Positions 39,194 through 47,883 of a stretch of DNA of 64,000 bases are shown one piece after another. A model generated the notes under the pieces. It ran no database searches, was not told the origin of the DNA, and saw only the letters and a program-made list of their open reading frames with translations. Origin of the DNA: Paenilisteria rustica (lineage in GTDB: Bacteria > Bacillota > Bacilli > Lactobacillales > Listeriaceae); NCBI RefSeq assembly GCF_013820765.1, contig NZ_JABJVM010000012.1, positions 25,315 to 89,314 on the forward strand. Reading direction: 5' to 3'. The position numbers and the translations under genes are program-made. Position 1 is the stretch's first letter; every line of letters starts with the position of its first letter.

Positions 39194-40432
39194 TTATTTT
39201 TTTAGAATGGTGTTGACTTCGTCGTTGAATGTGTCCATCTGATCTTGGACGTCCGCGCCACCACGATAGATCTGCTCAAAGCTCTTCATGTAGGCTTGCG
39301 CGATTTCTTCAAACTCGGGGATCAATGGCATTGGTTCCGCATTCGCCATTTGTTCGCCGAATATTTTATAGAATTGGTCGCCTTTTAGTGTTTCGTTTTC
39401 CCATGATTTTTGAGCAGTAGGTAGAGAGTTGGTTAGTTCCATCCATTTGAGTTGGGTTTCTGGTTTGCTCATATATTGGAGGAATTTTCCCGCATCATCT
39501 TTGTTTTTCCCATATTTGAAGACGGCTAAATTTGCTCCACCAAGGCTTGACATGTTGTTTTCTTTGGCTGGAAGGACGGCAGTGGCCCATTTTCCATCGA
39601 TATCGGGCACGGTGTCTTTAACGGCTTTTACCATCCACGGACCGCTGATGAACATAGGGACGATCGCATCACCGCTAAATGTTTGGGCGACATCTAGACC
39701 GAGATCATCTTTCGGTGCCGAGCCATTTTCAAAAAAGCTGTTTAGATAGGATACGGCATCGACAAATGGCTTTTTGTTGAAAACGGGATTACCAGCATCG
39801 TCGAAAAGTGGTGAACCGTTTTGACGACCGAACATGAAACCGAGGCTTTGCTCTTTGCCATCAATGTTAAGGCCATACATATTATCTCCGCGTTTGGAGA
39901 GTTTTTCAGCGACTTCGGATAGTTCATCCCATGTTTTTGGGGCATGATCGTAGCCTGCTTTTTTTAGTATATCGGTGCGGTAGAAGAGAACGCGCGTATC
40001 GGCATACCAGGGAACCGCGTAAGTTTTATCGTCAAATTGGGTTGTTTTTGCTGAACCATCGAAAAAATTCTTAGCGTCTAGTTCAGGATATTTATCTGTG
40101 TATGTTGCTAGGTCTTCCAGTGCGCCTGCCGCAACGAATTCGGGCATCCAGGTTGTTCCCATTTGAACGACATCTGGTCCAGATTTTGAAGCAACAGCGG
40201 TCAGTAATTTATCATGTGCATTAGCCCACGGAATGGCTTGTACTTTCACTTTTATGCCTGTTTCCTTTTCGAAATCTTTCGCGAGTTTTGGTAATTGTTT
40301 GGCTTCATCTCCCATTGCCCAAACGTTTAGAACCTTTGTATCGGCAGCGTCGTCGGAATTTCCGCAACCGGCAAGTGCCGCTCCTACCACTAAAATAATC
40401 GTTAATAATAACATACTCCATTTTTTCTTCAT
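39194..40432 (-). CDS. Sugar-binding lipoprotein of the ABC transporter
   Basis: 412 residues. The signal peptide ends in the lipobox LAGC (Cys22 or so; MLLLTIILVVGAALAGCGNS), so the protein is lipid-anchored outside the cell. The rest is a type 1 (MalE-like) solute-binding protein. First gene of the operon and the most upstream, consistent with high expression. The substrate is unknown; the GH3 gene across the divergent promoter suggests a beta-linked glucose oligosaccharide. Confidence 0.92.
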   Translation of the reverse strand: MKKKWSMLLLTIILVVGAALAGCGNSDDAADTKVLNVWAMGDEAKQLPKLAKDFEKETGIKVKVQAIPWANAHDKLLTAVASKSGPDVVQMGTTWMPEFVAAGALEDLATYTDKYPELDAKNFFDGSAKTTQFDDKTYAVPWYADTRVLFYRTDILKKAGYDHAPKTWDELSEVAEKLSKRGDNMYGLNIDGKEQSLGFMFGRQNGSPLFDDAGNPVFNKKPFVDAVSYLNSFFENGSAPKDDLGLDVAQTFSGDAIVPMFISGPWMVKAVKDTVPDIDGKWATAVLPAKENNMSSLGGANLAVFKYGKNKDDAGKFLQYMSKPETQLKWMELTNSLPTAQKSWENETLKGDQFYKIFGEQMANAEPMPLIPEFEEIAQAYMKSFEQIYRGGADVQDQMDTFNDEVNTILKK

Positions 40433-40495
40433 CTTTTTTCCTCCACCTTTTTATTTTTATTGAAAACTGGCGTTGCAAAAAATGCTTTGTTTATA

Positions 40496-40505
40496 GAAAC
40501 GTTTC
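40496..40505. promoter_or_regulatory. LacI-type operator at the ABC operon promoter
   Basis: GAAACGTTTC, a perfect palindrome in the context ATAGAAACGTTTCGA. It lies just downstream of the minus-strand promoter TTGTAA (complement at 40538-40543), 17-base spacer, TATAAT (complement at 40515-40520). An identical copy is at 40729-40738. Confidence 0.8.
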
Positions 40506-40514
40506 GATAAAGCT

Positions 40515-40543
40515 ATTATAAAACAAAATGAAATCGGTTACAA
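40515..40543 (-). promoter_or_regulatory. Promoter of the sugar ABC operon
   Basis: On the minus strand TTGTAA, 17-base spacer, TATAAT. The operator follows 9 bases after the -10, so a bound repressor would block initiation. Confidence 0.75.
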
Positions 40544-40682
40544 GGGGTAAATATAATAGTTATCTGGATTTTGGAGTTGTTTTTAGAGGCATTTATAGGA
40601 AGAGAAAATTTGAAAAAATATTTATTTTTAAGCTTGAAATGAGAATTTGGAAGGATAAATAGGATTGTATTGAGAAATTTGT

Positions 40683-40738
40683 TTGACTGGGAAAAAGAAA
40701 ACGCTTATACTGTTGATATGATTAAATAGAAACGTTTC
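40683..40738 (+). promoter_or_regulatory. GH3 promoter with cre-like site and LacI-type operator
   Basis: TTGACT (40683-40688), 17-base spacer, TATACT (40706-40711). The spacer and -10 contain AGAAAACGCTTATA, close to the CcpA cre consensus. The operator GAAACGTTTC is at 40729-40738, in the initially transcribed region. This implies double control: induction through the LacI protein and catabolite repression. Confidence 0.7.
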
Positions 40739-40765
40739 GAAATATTAGGATAGAGGACGTGCATT

Positions 40766-42925
40766 ATGAAAAAAATAGAGCTTGGAGAATTATTGGGGCA
40801 GATGACAGTATCGGAGAAAGTAGGACAGCTTTTGCAGTTGGCGCCAATGTTTTATAAGGGGACGATTACAGAAGGGGAAATTACGGGACCGATGGCGGAG
40901 ATGGGTATTACGACGGAAGTCTCGGAGAATGCGGGATCGGTTTTAGGGTCGACGACGGCGAGTGAGATGATCGCGATTCAGGAGGCGTATTTGAAAACGA
41001 ATCGGCTGGGGATTCCGCTTATTTTTATGGCGGATGTGGTGCATGGATATAAGACGATTTTTCCGATTCCGCTTGCGATTGGGGCGACTTGGGACGTAGA
41101 ACTGGCTGAGAAAATGGCGGCGATTTCGGCAAAAGAGGCTACGGCAGCGGGACTACAGGTCACTTTTTCGCCGATGGTGGACTTGGTTCGCGATCCTCGG
41201 TGGGGGCGTGTGATGGAGTCGACGGGTGAAGATCCGCATTTGAACAGTGCGATGGCGGCGAGTTTTGTGCGTGGTTATCAGGGAAATCCGGATGAGTTGG
41301 CAGAAAATCATGAAAAAATGGCGGCTTGTGTGAAGCATTTTGCGGCGTATGGTGCGGCGGAGGCTGGGCGTGAGTATAATACGGTGGATATGTCGATGCG
41401 GGAGTTGTATCAGAATTATTTGCCGGCTTACACGGCCGCGCTTGAAGCGGGTTCGAAGCTTGTAATGACGGCGTTTAATGTGGTGGACGGGGTGCCAGCG
41501 ACGGGGAACGAGTGGTTGATGCGAGACGTGTTGCGGGATGAGCTTGGTTTTGATGGCGTGCTGATTTCGGATTGGGGCGCGGTTAAGGAGATTATCAATC
41601 ATGGCACGGCGGCGAACTCGGTGGAGGCGGCTGATGTGGCATTGCGCGCGGGTGTGGATATCGAAATGATGACGACATGCTACTTGGAAAATTTGGAGCG
41701 CTTGATTGCGGATGGTGCTTTGCCGGTGGGATTGTTGGATGAAGCTGTGATGCGGATTCTGGAGTTGAAGCGTGATGTCGGGTTGTTTGAGGATCCGTAT
41801 CGTGGCTTGAAGGGGGATGTGGACCGGCAGCAGGATATTTTATCAGTGGAGCATCGGGAGGTGGCGCGCGAGATTGCGGCGGACGCAATGGTATTGTTGA
41901 AAAATGACGGAGACTTGTTGCCGCTTGGGGCGACGGGCAGGAAAATGGCGCTTGTTGGACCGCTTGCAACGACGCAGGACGTGCTAGGTGCTTGGTCGTG
42001 GCTGGGCGATATGAAGGATGCGGTGTCCATTGAGGATGGCATGAAAGCGCAGTTTGACCAGGTGGATGTTGCTGGTGCGATGGATACGGAGAACGTGACG
42101 GAGGCTGAAATCGCAGAGATGGTTCGTGTGGCGCAGGACGCGGATGTGATTGTGTTGGCACTTGGTGAGTCGGCTAATCGGAGCGGGGAAGCGAACAGTA
42201 TTGCAACGATTCGATTGCCGGAGACGCAGTACCCGATGATTGACGCGATTCGTGCGCTTGGGAAGCCGGTCGTGACAGTCCTTTTTAATGGTCGGCCGCT
42301 TGATTTACATGGTTTGATTGAGGCTAGCGATGCATTGGTGGAGGCTTGGTTTCCTGGTACGGAGGCTGGAAATGCGGTGGCGGATATTTTGAGTGGACGC
42401 GTGAATCCTAATGGGAAATTGCCGATGTCGTTCCCATACACAACGGGACAAATTCCGGTTTATTATAATCATTTGCGTACAGGAAGGCCGGCAGATGCTG
42501 CGGATGCGCAAGAGCATTATGTGTCGCAATACATCGATATCCCGAATCAGCCGCTGTTCGATTTTGGCTTTGGACTGAGTTACACGACTTTTGCGTACAG
42601 TAATCTCGAACTTTCGAGTGATACGATTACAAAAATGGATACGTTGACCATCTCAGTGACGGTGAAAAATACAGGGACTATCGCTGGAAAAGAAATTGTA
42701 GCGCTTTACGTACAGGATATTGTCGGAAAAGTTAGCAGACCGTGCAAGGAATTGAAACGTTTTACTAAAATTGATTTGGCGCCAGGCGAGGCTGTGGTGG
42801 TTACTTTTAATTTGACGGAAGAGGATTTACGTTATTACAAGCCAAATCTAGATTTTACAAGCGATCCAGGTGATTTTAACGTATTTATCGGAACGCATTT
42901 GCAAGCTGCATTTTGTTTGGCTTAA
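40766..42925 (+). CDS. Glycoside hydrolase family 3 beta-glucosidase (BglX-like)
   Basis: 719 residues without a signal peptide, hence cytoplasmic. The N-terminal TIM barrel carries the nucleophile Asp269 (GVLISDWGAV) and KHFAAYGAAEAGREYN. The alpha/beta sandwich domain follows (about 380-590), then a fibronectin-III-like domain (about 625-715). It should split beta-glucosides imported by the divergent ABC system. The ribosome site is AGAGGACG. Usual family length. Confidence 0.92.
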   Translation: MKKIELGELLGQMTVSEKVGQLLQLAPMFYKGTITEGEITGPMAEMGITTEVSENAGSVLGSTTASEMIAIQEAYLKTNRLGIPLIFMADVVHGYKTIFPIPLAIGATWDVELAEKMAAISAKEATAAGLQVTFSPMVDLVRDPRWGRVMESTGEDPHLNSAMAASFVRGYQGNPDELAENHEKMAACVKHFAAYGAAEAGREYNTVDMSMRELYQNYLPAYTAALEAGSKLVMTAFNVVDGVPATGNEWLMRDVLRDELGFDGVLISDWGAVKEIINHGTAANSVEAADVALRAGVDIEMMTTCYLENLERLIADGALPVGLLDEAVMRILELKRDVGLFEDPYRGLKGDVDRQQDILSVEHREVAREIAADAMVLLKNDGDLLPLGATGRKMALVGPLATTQDVLGAWSWLGDMKDAVSIEDGMKAQFDQVDVAGAMDTENVTEAEIAEMVRVAQDADVIVLALGESANRSGEANSIATIRLPETQYPMIDAIRALGKPVVTVLFNGRPLDLHGLIEASDALVEAWFPGTEAGNAVADILSGRVNPNGKLPMSFPYTTGQIPVYYNHLRTGRPADAADAQEHYVSQYIDIPNQPLFDFGFGLSYTTFAYSNLELSSDTITKMDTLTISVTVKNTGTIAGKEIVALYVQDIVGKVSRPCKELKRFTKIDLAPGEAVVVTFNLTEEDLRYYKPNLDFTSDPGDFNVFIGTHLQAAFCLA

Positions 42926-42997
42926 ATGAGGTAGGAAATAGACATTTGGCTGTAAAATAGTGCATAATAAAGAAAAGGAAACAAGGAGCGGATCGCA

Positions 42998-43951
42998 GTG
43001 GTTGGGATTAAAGATATAGCGAAAAAAGCGGGTGTCTCGATTTCCACTGTTTCTTATGCGTTAAATGGCAGCCCAAAGGTCACGGACGCAACGAGACAAC
43101 GAATTGTGGCAATCGCGGATGAGTTAAACTACATTCCGAATATGGCAGCACGAACGCTAAAAACACAGAAAACGAAGATCGTGGGTATTTACTTGGCGAA
43201 TTATAGTGGTGTATTTTATGGTGAGTTGCTACACGGGCTTACGGATACGTTGCTAGCTAAGGGTTATGAGTTGATTGTTTGCAGTGGTATGAAGGCGCAT
43301 CGTTTTTTGCCAGAGCGAATGATTGATGGTGCGATTATTTTGGATATGGGATTTTCGACGGAGGAATTGTTGGAGTACGCAGATCGTGGTCACAAAATTA
43401 TCGTGCTAGATCGCGAAGTGGAGCACCCTAATGTGAGGCAGGTACTGCTCGATAACAAGGCGGGCGCAACGCTTGCTGTCGACTATTTAAAAACTGGTTT
43501 TACCGGTAAGTTCTACATTGTGACTGGACCTACAAATACGTATGATAGCGAGGAGCGTTTGCGCGCGGCGCTTTCGGAGTTGGAGCGTTTTCGTGATGAG
43601 GAAGTTATCGTAATTCCTGGCGATTTCTCAAAAGCAACAGGTGAAAAAGCAGCACAGCAGATTGAAGAGGAGTGGGCTGGTGAACCGGTAGCTGTTTTTG
43701 CGCTCAATGATGAAATGGCGATAGGAATGTATAATTATTTTGCAAAAACGCAGCTTGTGATTGGTCGCGATGTGAAGGTTATCGGATTTGATAATACGGA
43801 AGTTGGGCAATATTTGCACCCGCGCTTAGCGACGATTGAGTACTCGAAGTATAAATGGGGCGCAGTAGCCGCGGAGAAGTTGTTGAAGTTACTAGAAGAT
43901 GAGATGGTGGAGGATGAGATTATTTATACTTCTCTAATCCCTAGCAATTAA
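42998..43951 (+). CDS. LacI-family transcriptional repressor
   Basis: 317 residues. HTH at residues 3-25 (GIKDIAKKAGVSISTVSYALNG), hinge, and a periplasmic-binding-protein-like sensor domain. It is the obvious regulator of the two GAAACGTTTC operators, since LacI members bind such central-CG palindromes. GTG start behind AAGGAG. It lies 72 bases after the GH3 gene and may be cotranscribed with it. Confidence 0.92.
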   Translation: MVGIKDIAKKAGVSISTVSYALNGSPKVTDATRQRIVAIADELNYIPNMAARTLKTQKTKIVGIYLANYSGVFYGELLHGLTDTLLAKGYELIVCSGMKAHRFLPERMIDGAIILDMGFSTEELLEYADRGHKIIVLDREVEHPNVRQVLLDNKAGATLAVDYLKTGFTGKFYIVTGPTNTYDSEERLRAALSELERFRDEEVIVIPGDFSKATGEKAAQQIEEEWAGEPVAVFALNDEMAIGMYNYFAKTQLVIGRDVKVIGFDNTEVGQYLHPRLATIEYSKYKWGAVAAEKLLKLLEDEMVEDEIIYTSLIPSN

Positions 43952-43961
43952 ATGATGATAA

Positions 43962-44010
43962 AAGTTGTCAAGTTGGTCTGTTTATAGGACCAACTTGGCA
44001 ACTTTTTTAT
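43962..44010 (+). terminator. Terminator after the lacI-type gene
   Basis: AAGTTGTCAAGTTGGTC pairs with GACCAACTTGGCAACTT (one mismatch) and is followed by TTTTTT; very stable. Confidence 0.92.
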
Positions 44011-44132
44011 TGGTTTGCTTTGTGATTTGCAGACATAGATTATAACAACAGTAATTCTTGTTATAGTGGAGTGATTGCTTCGATTTAACTCGAGGCGCTT
44101 TTCCAATAGGCATATATAACCGAAATACAAAT

Positions 44133-44156
44133 AGACACAAAATGGACACAAAATGA
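44133..44156 (+). promoter_or_regulatory. GACACAAAAT direct repeat upstream of the adhesin gene
   Basis: GACACAAAAT is followed directly by GGACACAAAAT, giving two repeats about one helical turn apart, 125 bases before the gene. A matching AGACACAAAATAGACACA lies upstream of the secreted lyase (61622-61639). Possible shared regulator site. Confidence 0.4.
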
Positions 44157-44280
44157 ATGGATAAAATAACAAAATGGAAAAAAGCTCTATATATTGCCAA
44201 TGGGGGTTTGTGGTATATTCAAGGCAATCCGTTTTTTTCGGAGTGGTAAAATGTAGAGAAAATTTTTAAGGGGGAAAATG

Positions 44281-46497
44281 ATGAAAACGAGAAAGTATGT
44301 AGCGATACTCATGATTGTATTACTAAGTTTACAATTAGGTACGCTATTCACAGAGGCTACGGTTAGTAAGACGGTAAGTAAAAGTAATACGATAAAAACA
44401 TCGATTACGGTGAATCCAGGTATAATAAAAAGTCGGGAAGAAGTGAATGTGCTCGTCAATATTTCGGCTAGTGCGGGGGCATTTTTGACAGAACAGGGTA
44501 AAATTACGGTCACTATCCCAAAAGAAATCGTTTATAATATAAACGATTTCAATACGAAGATGATTATTCCGGCACCATTTAAATTAGACCGTATTGATAA
44601 AGATGCTAAAGATTATGTACTTCTATTTTCAGTAGATACGGACATGATTGGTGCAAATGATGCATTTACTGGCACATTCCAGATAAAATTCGGAGCGCCA
44701 ATTTTGAAGGTAGGCGATGAACATGCGGACACTCAGAATTTTACCGTAGAATACGCTGGTGATAAGCAACAAGCAAGCGTTAATATTCAACGAGAGCATA
44801 AATTGATACTTCCTATTTTTGATAAGTGGTACAAAGGGGATTTCGATGAGAATGGTATCGCGAACCTTAATACGACATCACCTGAGGAGAATCGCTTCCA
44901 ACTTGTTGTGAACTACAGGGGCATTGATTTGAAGGATGTTAAAGTAGCAGATACGTTGCCGGAAGGAACCACCCTGATCACAGCCACTAAAAGGACATCT
45001 GTGACTGGTGATTCTATGGTCAAAGATAATATCCGCATTATGAAGGTAACTGGTTTTGATGATGAAGGAACGGCGATTACTTATAAATACGTTACAGATG
45101 AATTTCAAGATAAGATAGCATATGATAAAGCAAACAATAGTTTCTCAGTCGATTTTGGAGATATTGGAGCGGACGAGACCTATTTTGTAGAGTATGCTTT
45201 AGCGATTGATAACTTGAATTTTGGGACGCCGAAAAATAGAGCGAATTTCACAGCGAGTAACAGCCCAACCATTGAAAAAGAAGTCGCTGTTCAAGCAATC
45301 ACGCACTACGGGACAAGCTATATTCTAAATAAAAGCGTGGATAAAACGTCTTTAAATCACGATGAGAATGAGCTCAATTATACACTGAAATTAGAGCTAT
45401 TGGATGGGGATGCAATTCCAGCTGGGACAGTTATTACAGATCCGTTAAGCGCAAAAATGATTTCTCCTGAAATAGCAGCTTATGATACAAGTAAATTTGA
45501 TATCAAGCTTGAGGACAATAAGTTGCTGATTACAACGCTAAAGAATATTCAAAAAGGAGAAGTCGCAGAGTGGCATTTTAAGGTGAATGTGAGAAGCTTG
45601 CAAATGGGTGAGGAGCTTTCTAACCAAGCTTTCTTAACGCTTCCGAATAACGTGATTTATTCCAACTCGGTTTCGACGCGTAAATATGATGGACGGATTC
45701 AGATTAAGAAAGTAGATAACTTAGGCCAGCCAGTTCAAGGTGCACACTACGAAATTGTAAACGATAAGAAGGAGCTTGTTTTTGAAGGGCGGACAAATGC
45801 GGAAGGGCTACTTATTTCGAAGGCGCTGAAATTAGGGAACTATACGGTAACAGAAACAGAGGCACCTGTTGGATATATACTGGATAGTACGCCTTATTAT
45901 GTTGTGGTGAGCGATGCGGATACTGTGCCGATTATTCTAGGAACCGAGAATAAACTTCGATCTGGAACGGTAGCTCTAACGAAAATAGATGCAGAGAATC
46001 AACAACTACTTTTGGAAGGTGCTACATTTGAGTTGCAAGACGGCGAGGGTAAGGTTTTATTTACAGAGCTTGTCACGGATGCAGCGGGAGAAATAGTAGT
46101 GTCTGGATTGATGCCAGGAAGCTATCAATTTATCGAGACGGAAGCACCAAAGGGTTATACATTAGATGGTACACCGGTGACGTTTGACATTGAATTGGGT
46201 GAGAATAATGTGGCAGTTCGAGTTAGTAAGCAGAATAGTCGTGAAGCACGCTTGGTACCGGGGGATTCAGAACCATCTGTGACACCACTTCATCCGCCGA
46301 TGGAGGCGCCGAAATCGCCAGTGGAACATCCCATACAAAATGTGGTGGAAGTGCCGGTCGATAGGGTGGTTAAAGTTGTTTCTGATGTAGAGAAATTGCC
46401 GAAAACAGGTGATCTTCCAGCGAGTCGGACTATTGCATTTGGTTTAGGTTTAGCCACACTTGGTTTGGCAGTCTTAATCAGAAGGAAAAAGGGATAA
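44281..46497 (+). CDS. LPXTG surface protein with Cna_B/SpaA repeats
   Basis: 738 residues. The signal peptide is at 1-27. An N-terminal adhesin-type region with DUF11/isopeptide-like beta domains follows (about 30-470), then two Cna_B domains (RIQIKKVDNLGQPVQGAHYEIV..., VALTKIDAENQQLLLEGATFEL...), each closing with TEAPVGY or TEAPKGY. A Pro-rich linker, the sorting signal LPKTGD, a hydrophobic span and RRKKG end the protein. It is a sortase-A type wall-anchored adhesin. A second ATG at 44281 suits the AAGGGGG site better than the one at 44278. Confidence 0.9.
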   Translation: MKTRKYVAILMIVLLSLQLGTLFTEATVSKTVSKSNTIKTSITVNPGIIKSREEVNVLVNISASAGAFLTEQGKITVTIPKEIVYNINDFNTKMIIPAPFKLDRIDKDAKDYVLLFSVDTDMIGANDAFTGTFQIKFGAPILKVGDEHADTQNFTVEYAGDKQQASVNIQREHKLILPIFDKWYKGDFDENGIANLNTTSPEENRFQLVVNYRGIDLKDVKVADTLPEGTTLITATKRTSVTGDSMVKDNIRIMKVTGFDDEGTAITYKYVTDEFQDKIAYDKANNSFSVDFGDIGADETYFVEYALAIDNLNFGTPKNRANFTASNSPTIEKEVAVQAITHYGTSYILNKSVDKTSLNHDENELNYTLKLELLDGDAIPAGTVITDPLSAKMISPEIAAYDTSKFDIKLEDNKLLITTLKNIQKGEVAEWHFKVNVRSLQMGEELSNQAFLTLPNNVIYSNSVSTRKYDGRIQIKKVDNLGQPVQGAHYEIVNDKKELVFEGRTNAEGLLISKALKLGNYTVTETEAPVGYILDSTPYYVVVSDADTVPIILGTENKLRSGTVALTKIDAENQQLLLEGATFELQDGEGKVLFTELVTDAAGEIVVSGLMPGSYQFIETEAPKGYTLDGTPVTFDIELGENNVAVRVSKQNSREARLVPGDSEPSVTPLHPPMEAPKSPVEHPIQNVVEVPVDRVVKVVSDVEKLPKTGDLPASRTIAFGLGLATLGLAVLIRRKKG

Positions 46498-46513
46498 TAA
46501 GTACTCAAGATAG

Positions 46514-46553
46514 AAAAAACTGCCAACCTGTTTTAGAGGTAGCAGTTTTTTTC
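46514..46553. terminator. Bidirectional terminator
   Basis: AAAAAACTGC pairs with GCAGTTTTTT between convergent genes, with partial inner complementarity. Confidence 0.85.
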
Positions 46554-46554
46554 T

Positions 46555-47574
46555 TTATTCTTCATCCGCGTCTTTTCTTGATCTCCTACCAAGCAAGAAT
46601 ACAAGCAGAAGTACTAGCAGGGCAAGTATCGACCCAGCGATAATATATAACCAGGTATAGTCTTTCTCAATATCGAGTGCTGTTTCGTTTAAATCATTTG
46701 CAGTTTGATCGTCTATTGTGAAATATTCAGACCATTCCCAGACCAGTTCACCACTTGTCGCGATCATGTCTAGGCGGTATTTTCCAGGTTCAAATTCTTG
46801 TTTATCCCAACTAATCGGGAAGTTGAAATTGGAGTTTGGAGCCATTCGCATGTTTTGCTTAAAACTTTCATGCAATACTTTGGTGCCGTCTTTTTTATAA
46901 ATCTGTGCTTCGACGTCTAAGTCTTTGAGGATCGTGGCTTCTGTATTTTGCAAGTTTGCTGTTACGACATTTCGATAGTTGATTTGCGTCGGTGTAATCT
47001 CGTTTAGTGTCAGATCTGCTTTGACTTTCGTATCATTTTGGGAAAGCATCATACCGATGACGTACGCGTATTGATTTTCAATTTGAATCTCCTTAGATTG
47101 TGAAGCTTTCTTCTCTGCTGTCTTTTCTTTAAAATAAATGCCGCCAAGGATAGTGCCATCGAAAGCTTCGTTTGGCATGCTTATTTTGATGGGGTAATTT
47201 TTGCTTGAGTTGGCTGGAAGAACGACTTCACCAGCTGATTCTGTAAGCTCCGATATCGGGTACTTCAACGTTTCATCAAGCTTCGGATTCTCTTGGCTGT
47301 AATCGACAATACCGTTATCGTTCGTAACGGCAGTATTCACAGAAGTTAGGACGGTCAGTTCTTGATCGGTTTCGTTTGTCAGCGTTACATTCACGGTCTG
47401 CTCTTTCCCTGGTGGTAAATTCAGATGGAAGTAGCTCTTCGTTTTGTCGATTTGATTTTCAGGGATGTTTGCGCTTACGGAGAAGTTCATTTCAGCTGCA
47501 TCGCTGTGTATTGGGAATATGAGCGATGAGGCCAATAACGGTACGATTAAAAATAGGGTCATTAGTTTTTTCAT
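46555..47574 (-). CDS. WxL-interacting protein (DUF916-DUF3324)
   Basis: 339 residues. Signal peptide 1-27, DUF916 domain (FSVSANIPENQIDKTKSYFHLNLPPGKEQTVNVTLTNET...), DUF3324 domain (about 165-300), one C-terminal membrane helix (WLYIIAGSILALLVLLLVFLLG) and a basic tail. WxLIP proteins bind peptidoglycan and WxL proteins in multi-gene WxL clusters. No WxL-domain gene is visible here, so this copy seems orphaned or partners with distant genes. The ribosome site is AGGAGG. Confidence 0.88.
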   Translation of the reverse strand: MKKLMTLFLIVPLLASSLIFPIHSDAAEMNFSVSANIPENQIDKTKSYFHLNLPPGKEQTVNVTLTNETDQELTVLTSVNTAVTNDNGIVDYSQENPKLDETLKYPISELTESAGEVVLPANSSKNYPIKISMPNEAFDGTILGGIYFKEKTAEKKASQSKEIQIENQYAYVIGMMLSQNDTKVKADLTLNEITPTQINYRNVVTANLQNTEATILKDLDVEAQIYKKDGTKVLHESFKQNMRMAPNSNFNFPISWDKQEFEPGKYRLDMIATSGELVWEWSEYFTIDDQTANDLNETALDIEKDYTWLYIIAGSILALLVLLLVFLLGRRSRKDADEE

Positions 47575-47883
47575 GCAGAGTTCCTCCTAAAATAGAATAG
47601 CGATAATAAGGACTCTCTAACGGAGAGGGGGCACGCACTAGAGAGTTTTGAGGGGGAAAAAGGGGGTTATGTCTGGAGGGGTGTGAAGTTGTTTACATAT
47701 TAAGTATACGATATAAAAGCAAGAAATTAAGAATTATATCATAAACTTTTGGAAGTGAGAAAAAAATGATATTGGAATTTAATGTCGGTTAATAATTATT
47801 TAATCTGTAGCTTATTTTTAGTTTAGAATTGAGCGTTATGATGTAGAGAGTATCAATTTTCGAATAAAAAGGAGAATGTAAAA

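Noticed and set aside
41595..42441. Long minus-strand frames inside the GH3 gene
   Set aside because: They are antisense shadows caused by codon bias of the GH3 gene, which has full family motifs on the plus strand.
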